DNA of 64,000 nucleotides from CBDDHT01 sp965228615 (GCA_965228615.1 CBDDHT010000001.1:310001-374000); one strand, 5' to 3'; shown: positions 17,773 through 27,180, counted from the stretch's first letter. The notes: generated from the letters alone by a model not told the origin. Numbers and translations are program-made.

Positions 17773-19080
17773 CTACCGATACAATAGCGCGCGTAGCAGA
17801 GCCTGGTCGATGCTATTAGGCTTTTTGGGACCAACATGGAGTGCAATCTTGACGGCTTTGTTCAAGCCTGATGAGAAGCGGCCCAGCCCCCAATTGCCGA
17901 TAATCTCGCGACTCGCACCGCCTAAGGCGGTGAGATTCAGATCACCATGGGCCATATGTACCATAGCACTGGCCAATGCTTCGGGATTACTAGGGTCAAA
18001 AGTGAATCCGTTTACTCCCTCACGGACAAGGTCTGGCGCACATCCACAGCGGTCAGACACGAGGACAGGCAATCCGGCCGCCATTGCCTCGTTCACGACG
18101 AGTCCCCATTGGTCTGTCGTGCTAGCGTGCACGAAGCAAGAAGCTGCGCAGTACCAAGCTGGCAATTCGTGATACTGCTTAAAGCCTGGCATCAATACCG
18201 ATTGTTCCAAGCCAAATCTGGCCCGATGAGCTTCGAGTAGAGGCCGTAAATCGCCGTCACCCAGAAGAACAAGACGCCAAGCCATATTGCCTGCCAAATT
18301 CTTGTATATATTGAAAGCATGCAATAAATTGACCAAGTTCTTCCGCTCTAAAAACCTTGCTGATGCGAGAAAGTAGGGCGTTTGCTGGGGGGGATCAATT
18401 GGTTGGTCATGCGAGAATCGTGTCGCGGCATTCGCAAAATGCCGATTGTCGACGACATCGTAGCCGAGCACGATTTGATCGTCTGGCATGCCCAAGCGAA
18501 CAGCATAATCATGATGTCGAGTTCCGGCGACAAACGCCGCGGAATAAGCACTGCTAACTATGCGCGATTTTACGTATTCGACAAGAAGGTGACGAACCGT
18601 GTCGTCTCGGCTTGAATCCGACATGACAATCGTCGGTATTGATCGTTCGATGCATGCATATAAAACTGCGATGGCGCTTCGCTGCGACCATCCTGGAACT
18701 GCAACAGCCGCTGGCGAGATATCAGAAAAAACCTGGCGCAATCTCGTCAACAATCGACTAGGGGATGCCTTGTCAGCGTTCTCACCTGGAAGTAGAGTCA
18801 GAAGGAGTGTGTCCGCAGTGTCTTGATCTGCTGCCCACGCATAGTCGTCAACAGAACCAAGTTCTAGGCCGATCACATCCATTGTTTTTGTCGACGCAGC
18901 CAGCCTTGCTTTGTGGTATGGACCAAAACGCTGAAACGCAACTATGACTGGGCGTGAAGGTCTCCGGTATTCACTCAATCGATTGTATCGCAACACATTA
19001 CTCACTGATGAAAATTTGGAGAATTGCGTAACTCTCCATATTTTTCTAATGTTTATGATGGATATATTTTTCGCATGCAA
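17773..19080 (-). CDS. Glycosyltransferase family 4
   Basis: 435 residues. The donor-binding half is clear: YFLASARFLERKNLVNLLHAFNIYKN near residue 240, LVLLGDGDLRPLLEAHRARFGLEQSVLMPGFK near 275, and the nucleotide-sugar site HASTTDQWGLVVNEAMAAGLPVLVSDRCGCAPDLV near 325 with the family E-x7-E pattern. The first 45 residues are poorly conserved in character, and the true start may be downstream near VIVAFQRFGPYHKARL. It is a cytoplasmic retaining transferase of the polysaccharide pathway with unknown donor sugar. Confidence 0.88.
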   Translation of the reverse strand: MHAKNISIINIRKIWRVTQFSKFSSVSNVLRYNRLSEYRRPSRPVIVAFQRFGPYHKARLAASTKTMDVIGLELGSVDDYAWAADQDTADTLLLTLLPGENADKASPSRLLTRLRQVFSDISPAAVAVPGWSQRSAIAVLYACIERSIPTIVMSDSSRDDTVRHLLVEYVKSRIVSSAYSAAFVAGTRHHDYAVRLGMPDDQIVLGYDVVDNRHFANAATRFSHDQPIDPPQQTPYFLASARFLERKNLVNLLHAFNIYKNLAGNMAWRLVLLGDGDLRPLLEAHRARFGLEQSVLMPGFKQYHELPAWYCAASCFVHASTTDQWGLVVNEAMAAGLPVLVSDRCGCAPDLVREGVNGFTFDPSNPEALASAMVHMAHGDLNLTALGGASREIIGNWGLGRFSSGLNKAVKIALHVGPKKPNSIDQALLRALLYR

Positions 19081-19237
19081 TCATATGTCGATCTAGTTGC
19101 ATTTTTGTACAGTTGAAAGGTGCATATTAGATTCAGTGCAAACCAATAAAAACGAGCATCATTTAGAAGACCGAAATTCCCGCCTCATTGCCGTTGCCAT
19201 TGCCAGTCGCAGAAGCAGACTCGCTCTGATCAACCGA

Positions 19238-19850
19238 CAGCCAGAGTGTTTCATAATCAAGCCAAGTCATATCCAGCGGCGGTGAAGTAGTTTCCACACT
19301 CGACGAGCGTGAAGGTTTCGAAACCAACGGCGATACCACCCAAAGGTCATCGATAGTTCGGTAAGGGACCTTCTTGAGGTAGTTCTGAGCTATGAGAATG
19401 CCCCCTCAATTGGGTCAAAGATCAGGCTGTAGGACGGCAAGAAGCGCAGTTTAGCACCAACCGCTCAATGGCTTGCAACACAGCAATTGGCTTGTGTACC
19501 GGCAGATTGCCGATAACGCAGATATCGCCAGCTTAAGCCCCCTCACCTGAACCTGTTTGGCATGGGCCAGGAACGCCCCACAATACGATGCGCGATCAAG
19601 AGCCATTGGTGCCTTGAGGCCGGAGCGTCGCAGCTCCGGCGGTAAGGTGATCGACTTCCAGTGGCCGTAGGGTGCGGATACTCGACAGCGTTCCATGTGT
19701 GGTGCCTGACTTCTAAGCGGGAGCATCCTCGTCAGTGCGCCAGTCTCATCAATGAACACCAAGCGATCGGGTTCGAGATCAAGCTGGCCCTCAAACTAAA
19801 ATCGCCGGGCGGTCAGGCCGTTACCGTGGCCAAGATGTGGCCAAAACGCT
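19238..19850 (-). pseudogene. IS630-family transposase remnant, cut by an IS5 insertion
   Basis: Reading leftwards there is GQLDLEPDRLVFIDETGALTRM (first catalytic Asp), a degraded middle with CRVSAPYGHWKSITLPPELRRSGLKAPMAL, FLPSYSLIFDPIEG, and the C-terminus ETFTLVECGNYFTAAGYDLA with the stop at 19257-19259. Frameshifts separate these parts. The N-terminal half ends abruptly at 19851, where the IS5-type element begins. Bases 19238-19367 are the inverted partner (copy B) of the repeat at 10510-10638. Confidence 0.75.
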
Positions 19851-20682
19851 AGGTCACGTTCTTATAAACAGGAATCCGTTAGAAGCTGGATTGAGATTCA
19901 TACTCCGAAAGGAGATTGTCATGGCCTGCTTTGACCTAAGTGACTTCGAATGGACTGTCATCCAACCATTATTGCCGACCAAAGTGCGTGGTGTTGCACG
20001 TGTCGATGGCCGCCGGGTGATCAACGGCATTCTTTGGCGATTGCGAACCGGGGCTCCATGGGCGGATAGCCCGGAGCGCTACAGGCCGCATATGACCAGC
20101 TATAATCGGTTCATCCGATGGCGAAGGCGGGCGTCTGGGGTAGCATACTACATGCAGTTTCAGAGGCTTACGATGGCGATGTCAGATGCTCGGCAGTTCT
20201 TCCATCCGTCTTCAACAGCATGGTGCGAACGACAAAAAAGGGGGCGATCCAGTTGCCTGGGCCGCTCGCGTGGCGGTCTAACCACAAAGATCCATGCGGT
20301 AGTCGACGCGCTTGGTCTGCCGATCAAATTGGCACTCAGCGAAGGTCAGGCCTACGACGGGCATCAGGCACCTGACCTTCTGAGTGACCTCCTGCAGTAG
20401 GCCATGGTATTGGCGGATCGGGGTACGATGCTGATGCGATCCGCACCCTCATCGCCGATCAAGATGTATGGGCATACATCCCGTCCATACCTCACCGTCG
20501 TACGAAGCCCGTCTTCTCAAAACACCTCTACAAGATGCGCAACATGGTCGAACGGTTCTTCAACAAACTCAAACACTTTCGCGCCGTCGTAACCCGATAC
20601 GATAAAGATCCAGGTAACTATCTCGCAGGCGTCACACTCGCTTCGATCCGCATCTGGCTCAGGTTTAATGAGTCGGTGACCT
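19851..20682 (+). mobile_element. IS5-family (IS427-like) insertion sequence, inactive
   Basis: An element of about 832 bp. Its left end AGGTCACGTTCTTAT and the complement of its right end AGGTCACCGACTCAT agree at 11 of 15 positions, and TA-containing flanks (CTA on the left, TAA on the right) fit the family's short target duplications. It interrupts an IS630 remnant. A 119-bp internally deleted relative with the same ends lies at 31743-31861. Confidence 0.75.
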
Positions 20683-20683
20683 A
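19921..20683 (+). pseudogene. IS5-family transposase with stop and frameshift
   Basis: It starts MACFDLSDFEWTVIQPLLP and runs through RVINGILWRLRTGAPWADSPERY and GRSRGGLTTKIHAVVDALGLPIKLAL to a TAG at 20398. The rest continues as MVLADRG, then after a one-base change YDADAIRTLIADQDVWAYIPS, the RNMVERFFNKLKHFRAV catalytic Glu region, and LASIRIWLRFNESVT. A stop plus a frameshift make it non-functional, unless some two-frame expression is used as in some relatives. Confidence 0.75.
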
Positions 20684-20689
20684 AATCAG

Positions 20690-21024
20690 GTCTACCACCT
20701 TATCGGTTATCTGAAGACGATCCGTGTCCACCAAGGTACTGAATTCGTCTCCCGTGACATGGATCTTTGCGCATATCGGAAAGGTGTCATGCTGGACTTC
20801 GCGTGGCCGGGCAAGCCGACTGACAATGCCTTCTTTGAGGCATTCAATCACCGGTCCCGGGCCGAATCCCTGAAAGCCCACTGGATTCTGAACATTGCCG
20901 ACGTGGTGGCAAATTGACGGACTGGCCTCGAGACTATAACGAACAACCGCTCCAAGGGTCTATCGGCAACATGGTCCCGATGGACCTGGTAAAATCGGAA
21001 TACGCAGCCAGCCCGTGTTCCTGA
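20690..21024 (+). pseudogene. IS3-family transposase OrfB, C-terminal remnant
   Basis: The fragment LKTIRVHQGTEFVSRDMDLCAYRKG, then MLDFAWPGKPTDNAFFEAFNHR and SLKAHWILNIADV, is the end of an IS3-type integrase domain. The second catalytic Asp (VDQG in relatives) is His here, and the Glu is kept in FFEAFN. A stop at 20915 and a frameshift lead to DWPRDYNEQPLQGSIGNMVP and a final stop at 21022. It abuts the IS5 element on its left. The N-terminal part is missing. Confidence 0.75.
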
Positions 21025-21076
21025 TTTGGTCCGGAAAACTCAATGCCCAATCGTGGGTGCGTTGGGGAGCACTTCA
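20995..21076 (+). repeat. IS3-end repeat, copy 2
   Basis: The same 82-bp sequence as 16105-16186, here attached to the IS3 OrfB C-terminus. The direct orientation makes the 4.9 kb between the copies (methyltransferase and GT4) a possible recombination unit. Confidence 0.7.
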
Positions 21077-21273
21077 TTTGACGACGGACTTTCCTAACAA
21101 AGCGGGGAACTCTTGGGGCGCAGGTCTGCCTCCGACGCGATTGAACAGAAAGCTCCGCGCCCAGATGATATGTGCCCTCGGTGACCGCAGGCGGTGCGCC
21201 CACCGAGATCGTTGTTGGGATATTGCTCTGGCGGTGCCGCTGCCAATACAAACAGAGTTCTTGGGCCTAATCG

Positions 21274-22581
21274 TCAGGTGGCGACTCTTACTTGAGTTCT
21301 ATTCGGCTGCCTTTTATGAACAACATGCCAAACTGCAATGGACACCACTGACATAAAGAGGATGCGAAAACCAGAGTCCATTAAATCTTGTGCAACCATA
21401 TATGGAGTAACTGACATAATATTTATGTATACTATAAACCACAAAACATGCCGCTTGATTCGTCGCCAAATAGCACCAATCGATAAACCTAATAGAAATA
21501 GTATCAAAAAGCAGCTATATTTAAATTCCATCCAAACGTCACTTACTATGCCAAAGGCCGAACCGTGCGATGGTGTCCAGCCGAGTTCAGCCCCGACTAA
21601 TCTTGCAAAATATGGCTCACCTACGTTCAAATAGAAGGGCACTTGAAGATACTCTGCCGAATCATTGTATTTATCAGGCCATAGTTGTCTTGGTATTGGG
21701 CGAATAAAAAAAGTGATTAAGTACCGCGCGCCCCAGGTGGCTGGCCATTCGGTCGTTACATTAGCAATTGCGCTACCGTATATGTAATCATTTCCTGCAC
21801 CAATTGACGCAATACCCAATGGCGATATAGACCAATCAATTGAGATTCCAGATCTAATGTTTCCGCGATTTAACATTATGATCAGCACCAAAGTTAACGC
21901 CAGCGTCCCGGCAGCCGCAATTGTCGCTAAAGCCGGACGTTTTTGTTTGACAGTGTACCAAATTATGCCGGATGAAATAAGAAACATAAATAGCGGACCT
22001 CTCTTTGCGAAGAACAATCCGCGAATAAGCAGTGGCGATAAAATAATAATAAATATGATGAAATGCTTTGCGGTGAGCTTTTCGTTTGATATGGATATCA
22101 GATATAGAGCAGCCGCTGGTATGCAAAAATGATACGCTTCATTTATATAACCGAAATCTGTACCCGGATCACCTATTCGTCCCCCAGCGCCCAAATAGAA
22201 CGACGCGGTTCCAGCGATTCCAAGTATCCAAGCTGACCGCGCTGCGCTATTTTTTACATTTACATTGACTGGGGCTAACTTTTGGTTTCCCAAAAAAGTT
22301 TTCCGTTGCCCCATGCCAACTACTAAACCAATACATAAAGCAAGTGTTCCTGCGCAGAATAATGTTTGCGAGAAAATCAATTGCTCGTCGGTTAAGTAAT
22401 ATCTAATTTCATCTGGCGAAAGAATTTCAAAATACAACGGGTAAAAACAATATTGAAAGAGAAGCATTGATCCAATAATCAATAAGGGATTGAGTGAGTC
22501 TCGAGTCCTTAAATATCCAATTGCGATGCAGGCCAAAATGCCTGCAATTGTGGTCAATGTCAAAAAAAGAAATTCACTCAT
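21274..22581 (-). CDS. O-antigen/oligosaccharide repeat-unit polymerase, Wzy-like
   Basis: About 435 residues, very hydrophobic, with roughly eleven predicted membrane helices and a large loop at residues 260-345. The loop holds FFIRPIPRQLWPDKY, a motif typical of O-antigen polymerases of the oligosaccharide repeat unit polymerase type, followed by GAELGWTPSHGSAFGIVSDVWMEF. It would join lipid-linked repeat units on the outer face of the inner membrane. The ATG at 22581 is preferred; an upstream in-frame TTG at 22617 would add 12 residues. It is strongly AT-rich, as Wzy genes often are. Confidence 0.85.
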   Translation of the reverse strand: MSEFLFLTLTTIAGILACIAIGYLRTRDSLNPLLIIGSMLLFQYCFYPLYFEILSPDEIRYYLTDEQLIFSQTLFCAGTLALCIGLVVGMGQRKTFLGNQKLAPVNVNVKNSAARSAWILGIAGTASFYLGAGGRIGDPGTDFGYINEAYHFCIPAAALYLISISNEKLTAKHFIIFIIILSPLLIRGLFFAKRGPLFMFLISSGIIWYTVKQKRPALATIAAAGTLALTLVLIIMLNRGNIRSGISIDWSISPLGIASIGAGNDYIYGSAIANVTTEWPATWGARYLITFFIRPIPRQLWPDKYNDSAEYLQVPFYLNVGEPYFARLVGAELGWTPSHGSAFGIVSDVWMEFKYSCFLILFLLGLSIGAIWRRIKRHVLWFIVYINIMSVTPYMVAQDLMDSGFRILFMSVVSIAVWHVVHKRQPNRTQVRVAT

Positions 22582-22775
22582 CTCGAATTGATCTCGAAGA
22601 AAATGAAGTCCATTCAAATCTATCCCGTTTCAAGGTTCAGATACTACGGCTCTGAAATTTCGAACATCTAATTCTTCAATAATTCAAGATAATTCCACTC
22701 AGTGTGTATGAGCCTAAGCTGAAGTGTTAACATGTAGATTCTCCATCGACAGAGATTAAGAGGCATGTGGAAATG

Positions 22776-23642
22776 CTAGTTAAATACTCTGGCAATGTCG
22801 ATTCCTGCAATGAGGCGTTGGGGCGGCACCCATCCGAGTTTCTTGCGCAGACGATTCACATCAGCAACAATCATGTCTGCGTCACCAGGGGACCGCTCTC
22901 GAGCGCCAAAATCCAAGAGTCTCTCATCAGCTCCCAAGGCTTCTACGATCCAATGTGCTACATCGCGAATTCTCGGGGCGACACCTGTACCCAAATTTAT
23001 TATCAATTGATCATTTCCAGCTGAAGCCTCGAGCAATCGTGCGAGGCCTTCGGACACATCATCAACGTGGATGAAATCGCGGTGTTGAAGTCCGTCACTC
23101 AACGGGACCTTGGTACCCTCTCGCAGGTTCCGGAGCAAGGTCGGGAATAAGCGCTGATCTGCCTCGCCAGGACCATAAACACCAAAAATACGTGCCACAC
23201 ACAGCGAAAGTTCCTTTCGGGAGCCATATGCCAAAGCGTAGTTTGTCGCTGCGAGTTTGCCAATTCCGTATGCCGTCGTTGGATCACACCGATCGTCTTC
23301 TCTAAGGGTTCCGGATCTTCCATACTCCGACATTGAACCTGCCAGAATTATCACAGTTTCTTTGGGGCAAGAGGTAAGAATATTTGCAGTCATTTTAATA
23401 TTCTCATGGATTGTAGCAATATCGTGTGTTCGACTATGGGAAATGCCTGTAGCAGCCAAATGAATTATCGCACATGGAGATGCTTTCAATACGGCGTCTC
23501 GTGTTTCTGAATAATCTAATAAATCTATATAAGGGCGATTCCAGGTGATAACTTCGTAGCCCATATTATTCAATAGATGCAAAAGACGTTGACCGATGAA
23601 GCCGTTTGAGCCGGTAATGGCAATTTTGTGATATTTGCGCAT
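22776..23642 (-). CDS. NAD-dependent epimerase/dehydratase (extended SDR)
   Basis: The start is at the ATG at 23642, which overlaps the stop of the upstream transferase as TAATG. The 288-residue product has the NAD motif GSNGFIGQ (near residue 11), LAGSMSEYGR, the catalytic AYGIGKL (Tyr-x3-Lys), and VARIFGVYGPGEADQRLFPTLLRNL. It is the last gene of a compact unit rfbF, rfbG, GT4, SDR. The likely role (inference) is to reduce or epimerise CDP-4-keto-6-deoxyglucose to a CDP-6-deoxyhexose, since no rfbH-type dehydrase is present. Other sugar nucleotides cannot be excluded. Confidence 0.87.
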   Translation of the reverse strand: MRKYHKIAITGSNGFIGQRLLHLLNNMGYEVITWNRPYIDLLDYSETRDAVLKASPCAIIHLAATGISHSRTHDIATIHENIKMTANILTSCPKETVIILAGSMSEYGRSGTLREDDRCDPTTAYGIGKLAATNYALAYGSRKELSLCVARIFGVYGPGEADQRLFPTLLRNLREGTKVPLSDGLQHRDFIHVDDVSEGLARLLEASAGNDQLIINLGTGVAPRIRDVAHWIVEALGADERLLDFGARERSPGDADMIVADVNRLRKKLGWVPPQRLIAGIDIARVFN

Positions 23643-24832
23643 TAAAATCGTTTTGATCTCACAACTTCTTTGTACATGAATTCTAGTTGCTTCCCGACAT
23701 TCTCCCAAGAGCAATTGTTCTCTACCCATTTTCTTCCATTCATACCCATTTCGGCGCGACCTTGACTTCCTGCCTCGATCACATGTAGCAGGCCATTCAT
23801 TATTCCCTCTAAAGTTACTGGGACGACCTCTCCTCCTCTAATATCGCGTACGAATGACATGTGACACGGCTCCGTAATCACAATAGGCAGTCCATAAGCC
23901 ATGGCTTCCACTATCGCTATGCTGAAACCTTCTTGATGCGAAGGTAGAACAAAGACGTCTGCAGCATTGAACAGAAGTTTCCCTCGATCCCCAGTATACT
24001 TGGTCGTAACAGCGCTGCAATTTTTTAAATCATCGCTTATAGCGCGTGCACGGATCTGGGCTTCATACTCCCGATCCTGCGCAATAGCGGCCACCAGCAA
24101 TCCTATTCTGGGGTGGATCTTTGCCAGTTGTGCAACTGCGTCCAGGAGCAGGTGCACTCCCTTCTTTGGATGCATACGGCTGTAAAATAACAGAAGAGGA
24201 GAGCGTCCGGCCAATTGCGGAAATTCGGTTGCTAGCTGATCTACGCCTAGGCCTGGTGTGCGCACATACTGATCAATAAAAAGACCATTTGGCACAACAA
24301 ATGATCGCCAATCTATTTTTAAATCCGACGCCTCGTCTCGTTCCTCATTGGATCCGAATTGCGCAGCATCAGCCAATTGCATCATACGTCGCGTACCTAG
24401 TAGCCGCGATCCAACTGCTTTCCGAAATGCAGAGCGCCTGCGAGACCAGCGGTCTAACATTCCATGTGGTGCAAGAACGAATGGTACACCTGCATTGTGC
24501 GCTGACGTCCCTGCGTAAGCAAGGCAGTGCTCCCATATCCCGTGAATATGTAATATATCAAATGAATCAATGGACTGGTCAATGAACGAATTTAGGGTTG
24601 AGCTCAAGCCAACCATATTTGGTCTACTGCGCTGAAAAAGTCTGAGTTCGACTCCCGCCTCTGCTAGGTTGCGCCATGCTCCACGAACTTCTTGCTCGTC
24701 ACCGGTTTGCAATGTTGCGAGCACTTCCGGCTCATGGCCTTGTCGTCTAAGCTGAAGCGCATGGCCAACCACAACTCTCGGAGGCCCCCCTCCTGACGGG
24801 TGCATGTCGTTAGTTAAAATTGCAACACGAAT
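23642..24832 (-). CDS. Glycosyltransferase family 4 (possible ATT start)
   Basis: The frame is usually opened at ATG 24805, but the nine codons before it read IRVAILTND, exactly the beta-strand that opens this family (RVAILTNDMHPSGGGPPRVV). The frame closes at a TAA at 24839-24841. No ATG, GTG or TTG lies in between, while ATT at 24832 has AGGAG ten bases upstream. Later landmarks are ILHIHGIWEH, VLAPHGMLDRWSRRRS, LLFYSRMHPKKGVHLLLDA (donor domain near residue 210) and FVLPSHQEGFSIAIVEAMAYGLPIV. It is a cytoplasmic transferase in the CDP-sugar operon, so it may use that donor (inference). Confidence 0.85.
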   Translation of the reverse strand: MRVAILTNDMHPSGGGPPRVVVGHALQLRRQGHEPEVLATLQTGDEQEVRGAWRNLAEAGVELRLFQRSRPNMVGLSSTLNSFIDQSIDSFDILHIHGIWEHCLAYAGTSAHNAGVPFVLAPHGMLDRWSRRRSAFRKAVGSRLLGTRRMMQLADAAQFGSNEERDEASDLKIDWRSFVVPNGLFIDQYVRTPGLGVDQLATEFPQLAGRSPLLLFYSRMHPKKGVHLLLDAVAQLAKIHPRIGLLVAAIAQDREYEAQIRARAISDDLKNCSAVTTKYTGDRGKLLFNAADVFVLPSHQEGFSIAIVEAMAYGLPIVITEPCHMSFVRDIRGGEVVPVTLEGIMNGLLHVIEAGSQGRAEMGMNGRKWVENNCSWENVGKQLEFMYKEVVRSKRF

Positions 24833-24865
24833 AGTATGTTAGCTCCTATCCGCCCATGCAGTCTT

Positions 24866-25948
24866 TTACTGCTGGGCCGACTTCTGAAATTCCGAGATCT
24901 GTCTGCAGCAGATCTCGCGCAGCTCGTTTTGCGTTGCGTGATCATTCCACGCGCGGTACCACACCGCTGTCGCAGACACAGATTCGCGTAGTCCCCACGT
25001 CGGTGCCCAGGCCAGCAGTTCAAGCGCCTTTTTCGACGATAGCGCCAGAAACTTAGCTTCTTTCGGCGAATCATTGTTGCTTAGATCCTCCCATGAACCG
25101 CCTCCCCACTCCTTAATTACGAGCTCTACTACTTCGCGGACAGTACAAACACTCTCTGTAGGAGGGCCAAAGTTCCAGGCCGTCGCGAAATTGTTGCCGT
25201 CAGGTGTGAGGAGTTTTGCACCGAGTAGAAGGTAGCCTCCTAGCGGCTCCAATACATGTTGCCAAGGACGCGTCGAATTTGGATTGCGCACGCCAATCTG
25301 CATATCCGCTCGAAGAGCTTTAATACAATCGGTCATGATTCTGTCAGGCGCCCAGTCACCACCGCCTATAACGTTGCCTGCACGCGCCGAAGCCAGACGA
25401 ACTTCGCTTCCGTTACTGAAGAAACTATCACGCCAACTATCAACGACCAACTCCACGGCTCCTTTGCTGGAGCTATACGGATCAGACCCTCCCATTGGAT
25501 CTGTTTCACTAAAAACTTGCCCCCCTTCCGCATTAAGGTAACATTTATCGGATGTAACGGCAACAATTGCGCAATTATCACAGTATTTTCGGACAGACTC
25601 TAGTAGGTAAATTGTTCCCATAACGTTGATTTCATAAGTTTCAACTGGTGCTTTATACGATTCGAGAACTGTTGACTGTGCCGCAAGATGAAATATAATA
25701 TCTGGTTTCGATTCTGATACAATGGTATCCAAATCATTTCTATTGCGAATGTCTATCCGGTGATCGCTAACAAATTCAGCTGCTCCGGTGAGATCGAATA
25801 AAGATGGGTCAGTGATAGGATCCAAAGCCAAACCAATGACTTCAGCGCCCAATTGTCTTAACCAGAAAGTCAACCATGTGCCTTTAAATCCAGTGTGACC
25901 CGTTAGCAACACACGTTTGCCACAATAAATGTCACCAAAAGCGGCCAT
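24866..25948 (-). CDS. rfbG: CDP-glucose 4,6-dehydratase
   Basis: The ATG at 25948 overlaps the rfbF stop as TAATG with GGAG eight bases upstream. It gives 360 residues, the normal length; an upstream ATG at 25984 lies inside rfbF. Motifs are GHTGFKGTWLTFWL (NAD binding), HLAAQSTVLESY, VTSDKCYLN, DPYSSSKGAVELV (Tyr-x3-Lys) and ARAGNVIGGGDWAPDRI, which is diagnostic for RfbG. It removes water from CDP-glucose to give CDP-4-keto-6-deoxyglucose in the cytoplasm. The upstream gene makes its substrate. Confidence 0.93.
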   Translation of the reverse strand: MAAFGDIYCGKRVLLTGHTGFKGTWLTFWLRQLGAEVIGLALDPITDPSLFDLTGAAEFVSDHRIDIRNRNDLDTIVSESKPDIIFHLAAQSTVLESYKAPVETYEINVMGTIYLLESVRKYCDNCAIVAVTSDKCYLNAEGGQVFSETDPMGGSDPYSSSKGAVELVVDSWRDSFFSNGSEVRLASARAGNVIGGGDWAPDRIMTDCIKALRADMQIGVRNPNSTRPWQHVLEPLGGYLLLGAKLLTPDGNNFATAWNFGPPTESVCTVREVVELVIKEWGGGSWEDLSNNDSPKEAKFLALSSKKALELLAWAPTWGLRESVSATAVWYRAWNDHATQNELREICCRQISEFQKSAQQ

Positions 25949-26739
25949 TACCAGGTTCTCCATGGCGCCTGGCCCGAATTCCATAAATCATTCAAATATT
26001 CCCAATCGCGAGCTGTATCCATACACTGCCAAAATCCATGGTGTTTGCACATCATCATGTCTCCGGACGCTGCCGCGCACTCAAACGGTGCTCGTTCCAA
26101 CATGACCGTATCATCCTGGTCAGAAAGATAGGTTTCAATGAATGAGCGATTCATGACCATGAAACCACCATTGATGTACCGATCTGATCCTGTGGGTTTT
26201 TCTTTCATTTCGACAATTCGTTCACCATCTAGGCTAAGTTCCCCGAACCGACCGGGTGGAATCACTCCCGTCAATGTCAGTGGTCTTCCGTGCCTCCGGT
26301 GAAACGAGTAGAGCGAAGAAATATCAATATCGCAAACACCATCACCGTACGTCAGCATGAAATGTTCGCCATTGAGATACCTCGATACTCGGCTTAACCT
26401 GCTCGCAGTACCGGTATGTATACCAGTATCCGCCAAGGTTACACGCCAACCCTGTTCCGGATATGCTTCGTGAAATTCTAGTTGTGGGGGGGTGCCGAGC
26501 GTTACCGTTACGTCAATGTCCATTGCCTGCTGGTTCAGGAAATACTCTTTCAAGCGCCAGCCAAGATGGCCCAAGCACAGAACGAAATCAGTGTACCCGA
26601 AGTGCGCATATGCTTTCATAATATGCCAAACCACAGGCCGCCCCCCGATCGGTATCAGAGGCTTGGGGATAGTGTTTTCGGAGATTTCACGAATCCGTGT
26701 TCCTTGACCTCCACAAAGGATAACCACTTGCACACTCAT
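25948..26739 (-). CDS. rfbF: Glucose-1-phosphate cytidylyltransferase
   Basis: 263 residues, the family length. The nucleotidyltransferase signature LCGGQGTRIREISENTIPKPLIPIGGRPVVWHIMKAYAHFG is near the start, with YGDGVCDID (metal-binding Asp) near residue 130 and FWQCMDTARDWEYLNDLW at the end. It makes CDP-glucose from CTP and glucose-1-phosphate. It is the first gene of the four-gene CDP-sugar unit. A GGCCGTAGCG motif lies about 52 bases upstream in the leader. Confidence 0.95.
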   Translation of the reverse strand: MSVQVVILCGGQGTRIREISENTIPKPLIPIGGRPVVWHIMKAYAHFGYTDFVLCLGHLGWRLKEYFLNQQAMDIDVTVTLGTPPQLEFHEAYPEQGWRVTLADTGIHTGTASRLSRVSRYLNGEHFMLTYGDGVCDIDISSLYSFHRRHGRPLTLTGVIPPGRFGELSLDGERIVEMKEKPTGSDRYINGGFMVMNRSFIETYLSDQDDTVMLERAPFECAAASGDMMMCKHHGFWQCMDTARDWEYLNDLWNSGQAPWRTW

Positions 26740-27180
26740 TCCCCTTCTTCGAACATTAACCGTTTCAATACTGTGAAAGCGAGCATACCCCCGCTACGGC
26801 CAAGTCAATATGACCGATTTTTCTGCCAGTTATTTTTTGGAGCTCCTGTGTATTCAAAGATCAAAGTGCCTCGCGCGAAACAATACGGTCGCAAACGACT
26901 CATCAAATTAAGTTAAGTCGGAATTATGAAGCGGACCGTTGTCGCCACCAACGCGAAAGTCCAACCTGAGCGTATGACGCTCGCAATTGGAAAGGCCGAT
27001 GACGATCAAACCTAACGGGTCTTCCCCGCAAAGGTACGAGCAAGCACAGTTCTTCCCGCACTCAGAGTGTGTGGCGCAGATCCCATTAAGAATGACACGG
27101 CATACTGGAAAGGGCATCAAATGTTTGATCGCGGATCAATCATAGACCAACGAACAAACTCATTCACTCACTCACTCATC
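26740..27180. other. Leader of the CDP-sugar operon and non-coding stretch
   Basis: About 440 bp between rfbF and the next minus-strand gene. The left part should hold the rfbF promoter and leader, with an ops-like motif on the minus strand at 26792-26801. A short CTCA-type tandem run lies at about 27158-27177 beside the stop of the FkbM gene. No supported gene was found. Confidence 0.4.
26792..26801 (-). promoter_or_regulatory. ops-like element candidate, rfbF leader
   Basis: GGCCGTAGCG on the transcribed strand agrees with the RfaH recognition core GGCGGTAGCG at nine of ten positions. It lies about 52 bases before the rfbF ATG. It is a short motif in GC-rich DNA, so chance is possible. Confidence 0.3.

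Noticed and set aside
27158..27177. CTCA-type tandem repeat beside an FkbM stop codon
   Set aside because: Only a few units long and outside the coding frame, so phase variation by slippage is unlikely.
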